From Paradesertivirga mongoliensis (GTDB taxonomy: Bacteria; Bacteroidota; Bacteroidia; Sphingobacteriales; Sphingobacteriaceae): a DNA stretch of 64,000 bases. The stretch is from contig NZ_JAFMZO010000001.1 of NCBI RefSeq assembly GCF_024436395.1, forward strand, positions 1,000,181 through 1,064,180, read 5' to 3'. The translations under genes and the position numbers were made by a program. The notes beneath the pieces were generated by a model. That model saw only the letters and a program-made list of their open reading frames with translations. It made no database searches and was not told the origin of the DNA. Each line of letters starts with the position of its first letter. Position 1 is the first letter of the stretch. This document shows positions 42,837 to 51,890 of this stretch, one piece after another.

Positions 42837-45656
42837 ATGCCAAAAGACACTTCCATTAAATCAGTATTGATTATCGGTTCAGGACCAATTATTATCGGTC
42901 AGGCTGTAGAATTTGATTATTCAGGTTCGCAAGCTGCTCTCTCCTTGAAGGACGAGGGGATTGAGGTTTCCATTATAAACTCCAATCCGGCTACTATTAT
43001 GACTGATAATGTAATTGGTGACCATGTTTACTTATGGCCCTTAACCTGCGAAAGCGTTGAGAAAATATTACAGGAACGTCATATTGATGCCGTATTACCT
43101 ACTATGGGTGGGCAAACAGCATTGAACCTTGCAAAGGAAGCAGAAGAGCGCGGAATCTGGAAAAAATATGGTGTGCGGATTATCGGTGTAGATATTGCTG
43201 CAATTGAAAAAACCGAGAATCGCGAAGAGTTCCGCCAGTTAATGGTCGATATCGGTGTAGGTGTAGCTCCTTCAAAAATTGCTAACTCTTTTCTGGAGGG
43301 AAAAGAAGCAGCCCAGGAGATTGGCTTTCCACTGGTTATTCGTCCTTCCTATACCATGGGAGGATCGGGAGGTGGTTTCGTTCACAAAAAGGAAGATTTC
43401 GACGTAGCCTTAAGCCGCGGTTTACAGGCGTCGCCAACTCATGAGGTATTGGTTGAAAAAGCCGTAATTGGATGGAAGGAATACGAGCTCGAATTGCTTC
43501 GTGATAACAAAGACAACGTAATTATCATTTGCTCCATTGAGAATTTCGACCCGATGGGAATCCATACCGGCGACTCGATAACTGTTGCTCCGGCAATGAC
43601 ATTAAGCGACCGCTGTTACCAGGATATGCGTAACCAGGCGATAACGATGATGCGTGCCATCGGAAATTTTGCCGGCGGTTGTAATGTTCAGTTTTCTGTT
43701 AATCCCGCAGATGAGTCTATTATTGCTATCGAAATTAATCCAAGGGTATCACGCTCTTCGGCTTTAGCATCAAAAGCAACGGGCTACCCGATTGCAAAGA
43801 TTGCTGCCAAGCTGGCGATCGGGTACAACCTCGATGAAATAGAAAATCAGATAACCAAAACCACATCTGCATATTTCGAACCAACTCTCGACTATGTCAT
43901 CGTAAAGATCCCTCGCTGGAACTTTGATAAATTCAAAGGGGCCAACATGGAACTAGGTTTGCAGATGAAGGCGGTTGGAGAAGTTATGGCAATCGGCCGT
44001 ACATTCATAGAAGCGTTGCAAAAAGCTTGTCAGAGCTTGGAGATCGGGCGGGCAGGCTTGGGCGCTGATGGACGGCAGAATCGTAACCTCGACGAAATCA
44101 TGTACGGCCTGGAGCATCCTAGCTGGAACCGTCTGTTTTTGGTGAAAGATGCGATGACGCTTGGTGTTCCGATGGAATCCATCCGTAAAGTCACTAAGAT
44201 AGATAAGTGGTTCCTGTTGCAAATTCAGGAACTTGTTCAGCTTGAGCAGGAACTAAAACGCTACTCTCTAAACAATATCCCTAAAGAATTTTTCTTCACT
44301 CTTAAGCAAAAAGGATTTTCGGATGTCCAGATCTCCTGGTTACTAGGCAATGGAACTACCGAGGATGAAGTTTACGAGCGCAGAAAGGAGCTGGGAATTA
44401 AGCGGGTATATAAAATGGTAGATACCTGTGCTGCTGAGTTTCCAGCACAAACGCCATATTATTATTCAACCTTCGAAGACGAAAATGAATCAACTCCAAG
44501 CGATAGAAAGAAAATTATTGTTTTAGGATCCGGCCCGAATCGGATTGGTCAGGGTATCGAATTTGATTACTCTTGTGTGCACGGATTATTGGCAGCTAAA
44601 GAAAGCGGCTTTGAATCGATCATGATTAACTGTAATCCTGAAACGGTTTCAACAGATTTCAATATGGCTGATAAGCTTTATTTCGAGCCTGTTTTCTGGG
44701 AGCACGTTCGTGAGATTATAGAGCTTGAAAAGCCGGAGGGTGTAATTGTTCAGCTGGGTGGTCAAACTGCTCTTAAAATGGCTGAAAAGCTCCATCAGTA
44801 CGGGATAAAGATTATTGGTACATCTTACGATAATATGGATATTGCTGAAGATCGCGGCCGTTTCTCCGATTTATTGAAAGATTTGGGAATTCCTTATCCA
44901 AACTATGGTGTAGCAGAGGATGCTGAAGAAGCATTGGTAGTGGCAAAGAAAGTGGGTTATCCGGTATTAGTTCGTCCGAGTTATGTATTAGGCGGACAAG
45001 GGATGAGCATCGTGATAAACGATGAAGATCTGGAAACTGCTGTAGTTAAATTACTAGGCGACCTTCCGGGAAACCGCGTTTTAATTGACCATTTCCTTGA
45101 CCGTGCAGAAGAAGCGGAGTCTGATTCAATATGTGATGGCGAGGATGTGCATATCGTAGGATTAATGGAGCACATTGAGCCTGCCGGTATTCACTCAGGC
45201 GATTCAAGTGCTGTATTGCCACCTTTCAACTTGTCGGATAATGTGATTCGTCAGATGGAGGAATATAGTATCAAGTTAGCGAAAGCATTAAATGTGATCG
45301 GCTTGTTAAACATCCAGTTTGCAATAAAAGACGAGAAGGTATATGTAATTGAAGCGAATCCAAGAGCTTCGCGTACGGTGCCTTTCATCGCGAAAGCGTA
45401 TGATGTGCCTTATATCAACATAGCTGCTAAAGTGATGCTCGGTGTTAATAAGTTGAAAGACTTTAAGATTGAGAGGAAGCTTGTTGGTTATGCCATTAAA
45501 GAGCCTGTATTTTCTTTCGATAAATTCCCTGAGGTTGAAAAACAGTTAGGACCGGAGATGAAATCAACAGGCGAGGCGATAAGGTTCATTAAAGATCTGG
45601 AAGACCCTTACTTTGTTAAGTTATACAAAGAGAAATCAATGTATTTGAGTAAATAA
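42837..45656 (+). CDS. carB: Carbamoyl-phosphate synthase large subunit lacking the allosteric domain
   Basis: A 939-residue CarB that makes carbamoyl phosphate for arginine and pyrimidine synthesis. The two ATP-grasp halves are intact: IIGSGPIIIGQAVEFDYSGS, RPSYTMGGSGGGFVHKKEDF, then VLGSGPNRIGQGIEFDYSCV and RPSYVLGGQGMSIVINDEDL. The protein ends at MKSTGEAIRFIKDLEDPYFV plus 15 residues, where the Escherichia coli enzyme (1073 aa) starts its allosteric MGS-like domain. UMP/ornithine control at that domain is therefore absent. No carA is adjacent. The gene is well bounded by a promoter and a strong terminator. Confidence 0.96.
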   Translation: MPKDTSIKSVLIIGSGPIIIGQAVEFDYSGSQAALSLKDEGIEVSIINSNPATIMTDNVIGDHVYLWPLTCESVEKILQERHIDAVLPTMGGQTALNLAKEAEERGIWKKYGVRIIGVDIAAIEKTENREEFRQLMVDIGVGVAPSKIANSFLEGKEAAQEIGFPLVIRPSYTMGGSGGGFVHKKEDFDVALSRGLQASPTHEVLVEKAVIGWKEYELELLRDNKDNVIIICSIENFDPMGIHTGDSITVAPAMTLSDRCYQDMRNQAITMMRAIGNFAGGCNVQFSVNPADESIIAIEINPRVSRSSALASKATGYPIAKIAAKLAIGYNLDEIENQITKTTSAYFEPTLDYVIVKIPRWNFDKFKGANMELGLQMKAVGEVMAIGRTFIEALQKACQSLEIGRAGLGADGRQNRNLDEIMYGLEHPSWNRLFLVKDAMTLGVPMESIRKVTKIDKWFLLQIQELVQLEQELKRYSLNNIPKEFFFTLKQKGFSDVQISWLLGNGTTEDEVYERRKELGIKRVYKMVDTCAAEFPAQTPYYYSTFEDENESTPSDRKKIIVLGSGPNRIGQGIEFDYSCVHGLLAAKESGFESIMINCNPETVSTDFNMADKLYFEPVFWEHVREIIELEKPEGVIVQLGGQTALKMAEKLHQYGIKIIGTSYDNMDIAEDRGRFSDLLKDLGIPYPNYGVAEDAEEALVVAKKVGYPVLVRPSYVLGGQGMSIVINDEDLETAVVKLLGDLPGNRVLIDHFLDRAEEAESDSICDGEDVHIVGLMEHIEPAGIHSGDSSAVLPPFNLSDNVIRQMEEYSIKLAKALNVIGLLNIQFAIKDEKVYVIEANPRASRTVPFIAKAYDVPYINIAAKVMLGVNKLKDFKIERKLVGYAIKEPVFSFDKFPEVEKQLGPEMKSTGEAIRFIKDLEDPYFVKLYKEKSMYLSK

Positions 45657-45660
45657 TATT

Positions 45661-45692
45661 GAAAGCCGGTTGAGAAACCGGCTTTCTTTTTT
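45661..45692 (+). terminator. Intrinsic terminator after carB
   Basis: GAAAGCCGGTT and AACCGGCTTTC form a perfect 11-bp stem with loop GAGA, followed by TTTTTT. Confidence 0.92.
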
Positions 45693-45719
45693 GAATACAT
45701 TTTTATTGGCGATTATAAA

Positions 45720-47108
45720 TTACCCAAACAACGAACTGAACACCTCCTCAATCTTCGAAACACTTTTTATTTCAATGGAAGAATAGCGCTTCACATCCAA
45801 GCCTTTTTGATTGTATTTAGAAATGTAAATCTGCTGAAATCCGAGCTTCTCAGCTTCCGCAATTCTCTGCTCTATTCTATTTACTGCTCTTATCTCGCCA
45901 GAGAGGCCAACTTCGGCTGCAAAACAGACTTTCGTAGATACCGATATGTCTTCATGAGATGAGATAATAGCGACTACTACGGCCAGATCAATCGCCGGAT
46001 CCTCTACTTTCAGCCCACCCGCTATGTTTAAAAATACATCCTGCGCACTTAACCGAAAGCCACAACGTTTTTCGAGAACGGCCAGCAACATATTCATACG
46101 TTTGGTATCAAAGCCCGTGGCAGATCGCTGAGGGGTTCCGTAAGCAGACACGCTGACCAAGGCCTGGGTTTCGATCAGCATTGGTCTGGCGCCTTCCAGC
46201 ATCGCCGATATGGTGATTCCACTTAATTCCTCATCGCGTTGTGAAAGCAGGATTTCGGAAGGATTTGAAACTTCCCGGAGGCCGCTGCCCTGCATTTCGT
46301 AAATTCCCAGCTCGGAAGCAGAACCAAACCGATTTTTAATAGCCCGCAGAATGCGATATACATGATGCCTGTCGCCCTCAAATTGCAAAACGGTGTCTAC
46401 CATGTGCTCGAGGATCTTAGGTCCTGCAATGGCTCCATCTTTCGTAATATGGCCTATCAGGAAAACTGGCGTTGAGGTTTCTTTTGCAAAGCGAAGAAGC
46501 TCTGCAGTACATTCGCGAACTTGTGAGACGCTGCCAGGGGTAGATTCAATATGAGCAGAATGTAAAGTCTGGATAGAATCAATAATTACAGCCTGCGGTT
46601 CGAGAATCTCTATTTGTTTAAATATGTTTTGGGTTGAGGTCTCTGTTAGAATATAGCAATCCCCACCTTTTCTTTTTGATAAGGGAGCTAGGCGTTCGGC
46701 ACGCATTTTTATTTGTTGTTCGCTTTCCTCGCCTGAGACATAAAGAATTTTCATCCCCGGAAGGTTAAGAGCTAATTGCAGCATCAGGGTGGATTTTCCG
46801 ATTCCCGGTTCTCCGCCTATAAGTACCAAAGATCCCGGAACGATGCCTCCGCCTAACACCCGGTTAAATTCTGAATCGGGAGTAATTAATCTGCTCTCTT
46901 CTGCAAATACAATTTTATCAATCGCCGAGGGTTTCGCTACTCTTGAATTCCCGGAAGCGGTTTTCCATTCGGGCACAGAGCTGTTCCCTTTCTGGATAAC
47001 TTCTTCCACGAAACTATTCCATTGATTACATGAGGGGCATTTACCCAGCCATTTGGCGGATTCGTACCCACAACTCTGACAAAAATATGCTGATCTGGTT
47101 TTAGCCAA
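45720..47108 (-). CDS. radA: DNA repair protein RadA
   Basis: A 462-residue RadA that migrates recombination branches. It has the N-terminal zinc finger (YFCQSCGYESAKWLGKCPSC), Walker A GGEPGIGKST, the RadA-specific KNRFG (RAIKNRFGSASELGIYEM) and the Lon-like C-terminal domain (IAGGLKVEDPAIDLAVVVAI). The TTG at 47108 gives the family start (LAKTRSAYFC); the ATG at 47138 adds 10 residues encoded by an intergenic repeat. It is convergent with carB. Confidence 0.94.
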   Translation of the reverse strand: MAKTRSAYFCQSCGYESAKWLGKCPSCNQWNSFVEEVIQKGNSSVPEWKTASGNSRVAKPSAIDKIVFAEESRLITPDSEFNRVLGGGIVPGSLVLIGGEPGIGKSTLMLQLALNLPGMKILYVSGEESEQQIKMRAERLAPLSKRKGGDCYILTETSTQNIFKQIEILEPQAVIIDSIQTLHSAHIESTPGSVSQVRECTAELLRFAKETSTPVFLIGHITKDGAIAGPKILEHMVDTVLQFEGDRHHVYRILRAIKNRFGSASELGIYEMQGSGLREVSNPSEILLSQRDEELSGITISAMLEGARPMLIETQALVSVSAYGTPQRSATGFDTKRMNMLLAVLEKRCGFRLSAQDVFLNIAGGLKVEDPAIDLAVVVAIISSHEDISVSTKVCFAAEVGLSGEIRAVNRIEQRIAEAEKLGFQQIYISKYNQKGLDVKRYSSIEIKSVSKIEEVFSSLFG

Positions 47109-47125
47109 CTGATTGATGTGAAAAT

Positions 47126-47234
47126 GTGTTATGTGCAAATGTGCAGATTATCCGTGCAAATGGAAAAGATTAAGAAATTAAAATGTGCAGATGTTCGCAT
47201 ATTTGCTCATCTGCACATCTGATAATTTGCACAT
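47126..47234. repeat. Inverted/tandem repeat cluster between rng and radA
   Basis: ATGTGCAAAT, ATGTGCAGAT and their complements (CATCTGCACAT, ATTTGCACAT) recur five times in about 110 bp. ATGTGCAGATG (47184) and CATCTGCACAT (47209) pair over 11 bp, and ATGTGCAAAT (47131) pairs with ATTTGCACAT near the other end. It is a palindromic intergenic repeat. Confidence 0.65.
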
Positions 47235-48784
47235 TATAATTTAATCTCTTCTTCCTTAGAATTCAGGAAGTGAAACTCGGTGAGGTAGTAAGAAGGCTCG
47301 CCTTTTACTTTAATTCGTTTACCATATTTGAAGAACCACTGCCACTGGCGTGAGTAGATGCCTTTTTTAATGTAGGCTTCAATGTATGGGTGCACGCAAA
47401 GCGTAATATTTTTCTCGTTTTGCTCATTGAGGATGTAGTTGAGATTGTTCTCAATATCATCCATTAAAATGATGCTGGCTTTGATTTCTCCTGTGCCGTC
47501 GCAGGCCGGGCATTTTTCGTTGGTAACGATGTTCATTTCTGGTCGAACACGTTGCCTGGTAATTTGAACCAATCCAAACTTACTTGGGGGCAGAATGGTG
47601 TGTTTTGCCCGATCAAGAGACATTTGTTCCCGCAGGTATTCAAACAGTTCTTTCCGGTTGGTTGGTTTGTGCATATCGATAAAATCGATCACAACAATTC
47701 CACCCATATCGCGTAAACGCAATTGTCTGGCAATCTCTTTAGCGGCTTCTTTATTTACCTGGAACGCATTTTCTTCCTGGTTTTCCGGATGAGCAGTTCG
47801 ATTTCCACTGTTTACATCGATTACGTGTAGAGCCTCTGTATGCTCTACCACAAGATAGGCCCCACCCGGTAAATTAACTGTTTTGCCAAAAGCTCCCTTA
47901 ATCTGTTTATCAACTCCGAAGTGTTCGAATATCGGCTCTCTTTGCTTATAGAACTTTACAATGCGTTCTAGCTCCGGAGAGATTCCCTGGATATAAGAGC
48001 GAACCTCTTCGTATATGGTTGGATCATTAACGTGGATATTTGCAAAGTCTGCGTTTAAAATATCCCTCAGAATGGTAGAGGCTCTGCCCATTTCTCCGAG
48101 CACTTTTTTAGAAGGTTCGGTAAGAGGTAGCCGGGTGGCAAACGATTCCCATTTTGCGATGAGATCAAGTAGATCCTTCTGGAGTTCGGCAACGCCTTTT
48201 CCTTCAGAAACAGTTCGGATAATTACTCCGAAATTTTTTGGTTTAATGCTTTCAACAATCTTTTTCAGGCGATTTCTCTCAGAATTATTTTTAATTTTTT
48301 TCGAGATAGAAATCACGTCAGAAAAAGGCACTAACACTACAAATCTTCCCGCAATGGAAAGATCTGAGCTTAAGCGCGGGCCTTTTGTTGAAATAGGTTC
48401 TTTAGCAATCTGAACCGGCAACAACATATTGCGATTCAGAATTTCAGAAATTTTGCCGGACTTGTTTATATCCTGTTCCAGCTTAAAACTATTTAGCAGT
48501 TTCTCTTTGTAACTGCCATTCTTTACAATCTTAGTCAGCTTAATAAGCGACTGCACCTGTGGCCCCAGGTCAAGATAATGCAGAAAAGCATCTTTTTCAT
48601 AGCCCACATCCACAAAAGCAGCATTTAGCCCGGGCATGATCTTTTTGATCCTGCCAAGGTAAATATCACCAACAGCATAATTGTTGTTAATGTGCTCTGT
48701 GTTGAGTTCTACGAGTTGCTTGTCCTGCAGTAAAGCTATAGTCACCCCGTTGGGGGTTGAATTGATGATTAATTCTTTTACCAA
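47234..48784 (-). CDS. rng: Ribonuclease E/G family protein
   Basis: A 516-residue single-strand endoribonuclease that takes part in 5S/16S rRNA maturation and mRNA decay. Start is TTG (48782-48784); an in-frame TAG two codons upstream rules out a longer form. It has an S1 domain (GDIYLGRIKKIMPGLNAAFV, DVGYEKDAFLHYLDLG), an RNase H-like region with GGIVVIDFIDM (catalytic Asp) and the zinc-link region CPACDGTG. It lacks the long disordered tail of RNase E. Its leader has three hairpins. Confidence 0.92.
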   Translation of the reverse strand: MVKELIINSTPNGVTIALLQDKQLVELNTEHINNNYAVGDIYLGRIKKIMPGLNAAFVDVGYEKDAFLHYLDLGPQVQSLIKLTKIVKNGSYKEKLLNSFKLEQDINKSGKISEILNRNMLLPVQIAKEPISTKGPRLSSDLSIAGRFVVLVPFSDVISISKKIKNNSERNRLKKIVESIKPKNFGVIIRTVSEGKGVAELQKDLLDLIAKWESFATRLPLTEPSKKVLGEMGRASTILRDILNADFANIHVNDPTIYEEVRSYIQGISPELERIVKFYKQREPIFEHFGVDKQIKGAFGKTVNLPGGAYLVVEHTEALHVIDVNSGNRTAHPENQEENAFQVNKEAAKEIARQLRLRDMGGIVVIDFIDMHKPTNRKELFEYLREQMSLDRAKHTILPPSKFGLVQITRQRVRPEMNIVTNEKCPACDGTGEIKASIILMDDIENNLNYILNEQNEKNITLCVHPYIEAYIKKGIYSRQWQWFFKYGKRIKVKGEPSYYLTEFHFLNSKEEEIKL

Positions 48785-48798
48785 CAGCTACTCTTTTA

Positions 48799-48906
48799 TG
48801 GCGGGGGTTCCCGCCAGGGTACAACACCAAATGAATTATAAACACAAGAACCTCCTGACGCAATGCGTGGAGGGTAATATTTATATGCTCCATGGTTAAA
48901 CCATGG
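48799..48906 (-). promoter_or_regulatory. Three-hairpin 5' leader of rng
   Basis: Between the COX24-like gene and rng lie a 7-bp stem TGGCGGG/CCCGCCA (48799-48816), a stem CCTCC-ACGC/GCGT-GGAGG with a 2-nt bulge (48851-48873), and a near-perfect palindrome CCATGGTT/AACCATGG (48890-48906). RNase E genes in other bacteria are controlled through leader hairpins, so this may be an autoregulatory region. Confidence 0.6.
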
Positions 48907-48914
48907 GCCTATAA

Positions 48915-49004
48915 TTATTTCTTCTTATGTCTATTCTTTCTTAAACGCTTTTTGCGTTTGTGGGTAGCCATTTTATGTCTTTTTCTTTTTTTACCGCTTG
49001 GCAT
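48915..49004 (-). CDS. COX24/AURKAIP1-like mini protein (29 aa)
   Basis: A 29-codon frame on the reverse strand begins MPSGKKRKRHKMATHKRKKR and ends RLRKNRHKKK; two thirds of the residues are Lys, Arg or His. It resembles the C-terminal domain of mitochondrial mS38 (COX24/AURKAIP1), small versions of which are annotated as ribosome-associated proteins in Bacteroidota. It is likely a small-subunit protein that binds rRNA. It is far below normal gene-calling length, but its start and stop are clear and it lies 29 bp after the TPR gene. Confidence 0.8.
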   Translation of the reverse strand: MPSGKKRKRHKMATHKRKKRLRKNRHKKK

Positions 49005-49033
49005 AACTTGAGTTTTTAAATGTTTTTATTTAA

Positions 49034-49873
49034 TTATTTCTTTAATTCTTGGATTTTGTGGTCAACAAACCTGCTTAAATCAGGGTCGGCAGCCAGCTCT
49101 TTACTTTTTTCGTAAGCTGTAATGGCCTCGTCTTTTTGTCCCAGGTTTTCGTACGCTGAAGCTAAATAGAACCATGCATCTGGCGTTGGTTTAACTTCAA
49201 TCACGGTTTTAAATCTGTTGACAGCTTTATCAAATTGGCCTGATTTAATTGAGAAAAGTCCCAGGTTTAAATTGGCCTTCACATTCTTTGGATCTTGCTT
49301 CACAACATCTAAAAGTAATGTGATCCCCTGCATTGGGTTAGGTGTTCCGCTTACATAAGCAACCCCTAATCCTGTTTTTGCATCCAGGCTGGCAGGTTGC
49401 AATTCCAGTGCCTTTTGATATGTTTCAATAGCTTTTTGTACTAAGGCAGGTTGTGTTAAGCTATCCTTTTCAGCCTGGTAAGCATCCGTAAATAAATCAC
49501 CAGCTTTGAGCCAGTCTGCATAATTGTTGCCTGTCTGTGCAAGTATTTCGTAATAAAATGCACCTGGAGCGGGCTGATTGATGTCAACCCATTTTGTCGC
49601 AAGTTGTCTTTGCAGCTCAGTTTTCTCAGACGCATCGGCAGCTTTGAGCTGATTCTCGAGTTCTGTGATTTGCTGAGCAAAATTTGCGTTCAGTTTTTGT
49701 TTCGCAGTTTCAGAAACCGTTTGAATGGTTAGAACAGAAACTTTGGCTGCATTCTCCGCCTCTTCTCCCGAGTGTTGCCCTTCTTCTTTAACTAACCCTT
49801 TAATATCTAAAGAAAGCAAAAGGCCCATCAGAACCACTACTAATCCAACAACTGCTATTTGCTTTCTTTTCAT
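49034..49873 (-). CDS. TPR-repeat protein with N-terminal membrane anchor
   Basis: A 279-residue protein with one membrane segment (IAVVGLVVVLMGLLLSLDI, residues 6-24), a coiled-coil-like region (NANFAQQITELENQLKAADA) and at least three TPR units (YQKALELQPASLDAKTGLGV, VKANLNLGLFSIKSGQFDKA, PDAWFYLASAYENLGQKDEA). It probably forms a scaffold on the periplasmic or cytoplasmic face. It starts 6 bp after the HU gene. I do not recognise a specific name. Confidence 0.82.
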   Translation of the reverse strand: MKRKQIAVVGLVVVLMGLLLSLDIKGLVKEEGQHSGEEAENAAKVSVLTIQTVSETAKQKLNANFAQQITELENQLKAADASEKTELQRQLATKWVDINQPAPGAFYYEILAQTGNNYADWLKAGDLFTDAYQAEKDSLTQPALVQKAIETYQKALELQPASLDAKTGLGVAYVSGTPNPMQGITLLLDVVKQDPKNVKANLNLGLFSIKSGQFDKAVNRFKTVIEVKPTPDAWFYLASAYENLGQKDEAITAYEKSKELAADPDLSRFVDHKIQELKK

Positions 49874-49879
49874 TTAAAA

Positions 49880-50209
49880 TTATGCTTCTGCGCCAGCTGC
49901 TTCTTTAGCTGCAGCTTCTAATTTCGTTACATTACCGTTTTTTACTTTCTCGACAAACACTTTGGCAGGTTTGAAACTTGGAACGAAATGTTCCGGGATA
50001 ATAATTGCTGTGTTTTTTGAAATGTTACGTGCTGTTTTTGTTGCCCTTTTCTTAACTACAAAGCTCCCAAAACCTCTAACATATACATTCTCACCTTCTA
50101 CCATAGAAGTCTTCACCACTTTAAAAAACGCCTCTATCGCTTCTTGTACATCTAACTTCTCAATTCCAGTCTTACTAGATATTTCTGCGATAATCTCTGC
50201 TTTAGTCAT
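49880..50209 (-). CDS. hup: HU-family DNA-binding protein
   Basis: A 109-residue histone-like protein: MTKAEIIAEISSKTGIEKLD, VYVRGFGSFVVKKRATKTAR and IIIPEHFVPSFKPAKVFVEK (beta-arm Pro and end). It bends DNA as a dimer. The C-terminal 15 residues (TKLEAAAKEAAGAEA) extend past the usual end. A -7 box (TACTTTTG, reverse) lies at 50260-50267. Confidence 0.93.
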   Translation of the reverse strand: MTKAEIIAEISSKTGIEKLDVQEAIEAFFKVVKTSMVEGENVYVRGFGSFVVKKRATKTARNISKNTAIIIPEHFVPSFKPAKVFVEKVKNGNVTKLEAAAKEAAGAEA

Positions 50210-50259
50210 GTCTAATTTAATTAAACTTTATTTGTAAATACTTAATTGTTTTGGGGTTG

Positions 50260-50267
50260 CAAAAGTA
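50260..50267 (-). promoter_or_regulatory. -7 promoter element for the HU gene
   Basis: The reverse strand reads TACTTTTG 50 bp before the HU start codon; no -33 box at normal spacing is found. Confidence 0.45.
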
Positions 50268-50335
50268 TTGCTTTAAATTGAATTCGGGAAATAAATCAAA
50301 AAAATATTACGCTGTCCCAACTCGCGCTCCGTAAT

Positions 50336-50343
50336 TACCTTTG
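50336..50343 (+). promoter_or_regulatory. -7 promoter element for mutY
   Basis: TACCTTTG followed by CAG lies 21 bp before the mutY ATG, matching the -7 consensus and the usual start-site context. Confidence 0.55.
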
Positions 50344-50364
50344 CAGTATTCTTAAATTTTATAG

Positions 50365-51414
50365 ATGAGCTTTATCGATGAAGTGATTGGATGGTATCTT
50401 GTAAATAAACGCGATTTGCCTTGGCGGAATACCACAGATCCGTATATAATCTGGTTGTCGGAGATTATTTTGCAGCAAACAAGGGTTGAACAAGGCTTGC
50501 CCTACTTCTATCGCTTTGCGGAAAAATATCCAAGCGTATCTGAGTTTGCTGCTGCCACGGAAGATGAGATATTGAATCTGTGGCAGGGGTTGGGTTATTA
50601 CTCGCGCGGCCGGAACATGCACCGCACGGCGCAGATGGTTATGGAAGACCACGCAGGCTATTTCCCTAAAAAGTATGATGAGCTGATAAAATTAAAGGGT
50701 GTAGGTGAATATACGGCAGCGGCCATTTCTTCCTTTGCTGCTAACGAAGCAAAGGCAGTAGTGGATGGAAATGTTTTCAGACTACTTGCCCGGTACTTCG
50801 GTATTGAAGAACCGATCAACTCTCCGAAAGCTAAAAGGGTTTTCACAGCGCTGGCAAACGAGCTTATTGATGAAAAAAATCCTGCAACAAGCAACCAGGC
50901 TTTAATGGAATTCGGGTCCTTACAATGCAGGCCTAAAAATCCTTTGTGTGGTTCATGTCCGCTGCAGCCTGACTGCGAGGCATTTAAAAAAGGTTTAACA
51001 GATATCCTTCCGCTTAAGCTGAAAAAGCAAGTATCCAGAAACCGATACTTTTCTTATGTTTTGCTCTTATCTGACGGGAAAATATTGTTGAATAAACGGG
51101 GGCCGAACGATATCTGGCAAAATCTGTATGAACTTCCTCTTATTGAAACCACTGAAGCGGAAGACGCTTTAAATATAGTAAGTACCCAAGGGTTCAGAGA
51201 TATGTTCGGTAGGGCTGAGATTAAGAGTGTCTATGGGCCGGTGAGGCACGTTTTAAGTCACCAAAAAATCCACGCACAGTTTATTGTAATCGATACGATA
51301 GCAGGCCAGGTTGATTTAAAAAAAGACAGTTTGTTTTTTGCAGATATCGCCCAGCTCGAACATCTGGCGCAACCAAAATTAATTTTTTCTTTCCTCAAAA
51401 AATTTCTAAATTGA
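50365..51414 (+). CDS. mutY: A/G-specific adenine glycosylase
   Basis: A 349-residue MutY that removes adenine paired with 8-oxoguanine. It has the helix-hairpin-helix LKGVGEYTAAAISSFAANE, the catalytic Asp in AVVDGNVFRLLARYFG, the Glu-containing IILQQTRVEQGLPYFYRF, and the Fe-S loop CRPKNPLCGSCPLQPDC (Cys-x6-Cys-x2-Cys-x5-Cys). A NUDIX-like C-terminal domain recognises 8-oxoG. It is followed by ssb 27 bp downstream. Confidence 0.96.
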   Translation: MSFIDEVIGWYLVNKRDLPWRNTTDPYIIWLSEIILQQTRVEQGLPYFYRFAEKYPSVSEFAAATEDEILNLWQGLGYYSRGRNMHRTAQMVMEDHAGYFPKKYDELIKLKGVGEYTAAAISSFAANEAKAVVDGNVFRLLARYFGIEEPINSPKAKRVFTALANELIDEKNPATSNQALMEFGSLQCRPKNPLCGSCPLQPDCEAFKKGLTDILPLKLKKQVSRNRYFSYVLLLSDGKILLNKRGPNDIWQNLYELPLIETTEAEDALNIVSTQGFRDMFGRAEIKSVYGPVRHVLSHQKIHAQFIVIDTIAGQVDLKKDSLFFADIAQLEHLAQPKLIFSFLKKFLN

Positions 51415-51441
51415 AGTTTAATTCATTTGTAAACTAAATCA

Positions 51442-51885
51442 ATGTCAGGAGTTAATAAAGTTATTTTAGTTGGACATTTAGGCAAGGATCCTGAAGTTCG
51501 GCATCTGGAAGGCGGCACTACTTTAGTTAATTTTCCATTAGCTACGTCCGAGACGTATAATAAAGATGGGAAGAAAATTGAGCAAACCGAATGGCATAAT
51601 ATCGTAATGTGGCGGGGCTTGGCCGATGTTGCTGCAAAATACCTGCAAAAAGGCAAGCTGGTATATATTGAAGGTAAAATCCGCAGTCGAAATTACGAGG
51701 ATAAAGAAGGCAATAAAAGATATATTACCGAGATTATTGCTGAGAATTTCACAATGCTTGGCCGCAAAAACGACAATGAAAACAATGAAGGTCATCAACC
51801 AAATAACCACGTTCACACGAATGCTAAGCCAGAGAAGCAGCTGGTAGATTTTAATGACGATGGCTCTGATGATTTACCTTTTTAG
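51442..51885 (+). CDS. ssb: Single-stranded DNA-binding protein
   Basis: A 147-residue SSB with an OB fold (MSGVNKVILVGHLGKDPEVR, TEWHNIVMWRGLADVAAKYL, KLVYIEGKIRSRNYEDKEGN) and the acidic protein-interaction tip ending DDLPF. The linker is Asn/His-rich. It is co-directional with mutY, a common Bacteroidota pair. Confidence 0.97.
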   Translation: MSGVNKVILVGHLGKDPEVRHLEGGTTLVNFPLATSETYNKDGKKIEQTEWHNIVMWRGLADVAAKYLQKGKLVYIEGKIRSRNYEDKEGNKRYITEIIAENFTMLGRKNDNENNEGHQPNNHVHTNAKPEKQLVDFNDDGSDDLPF

Positions 51886-51890
51886 ACGAT

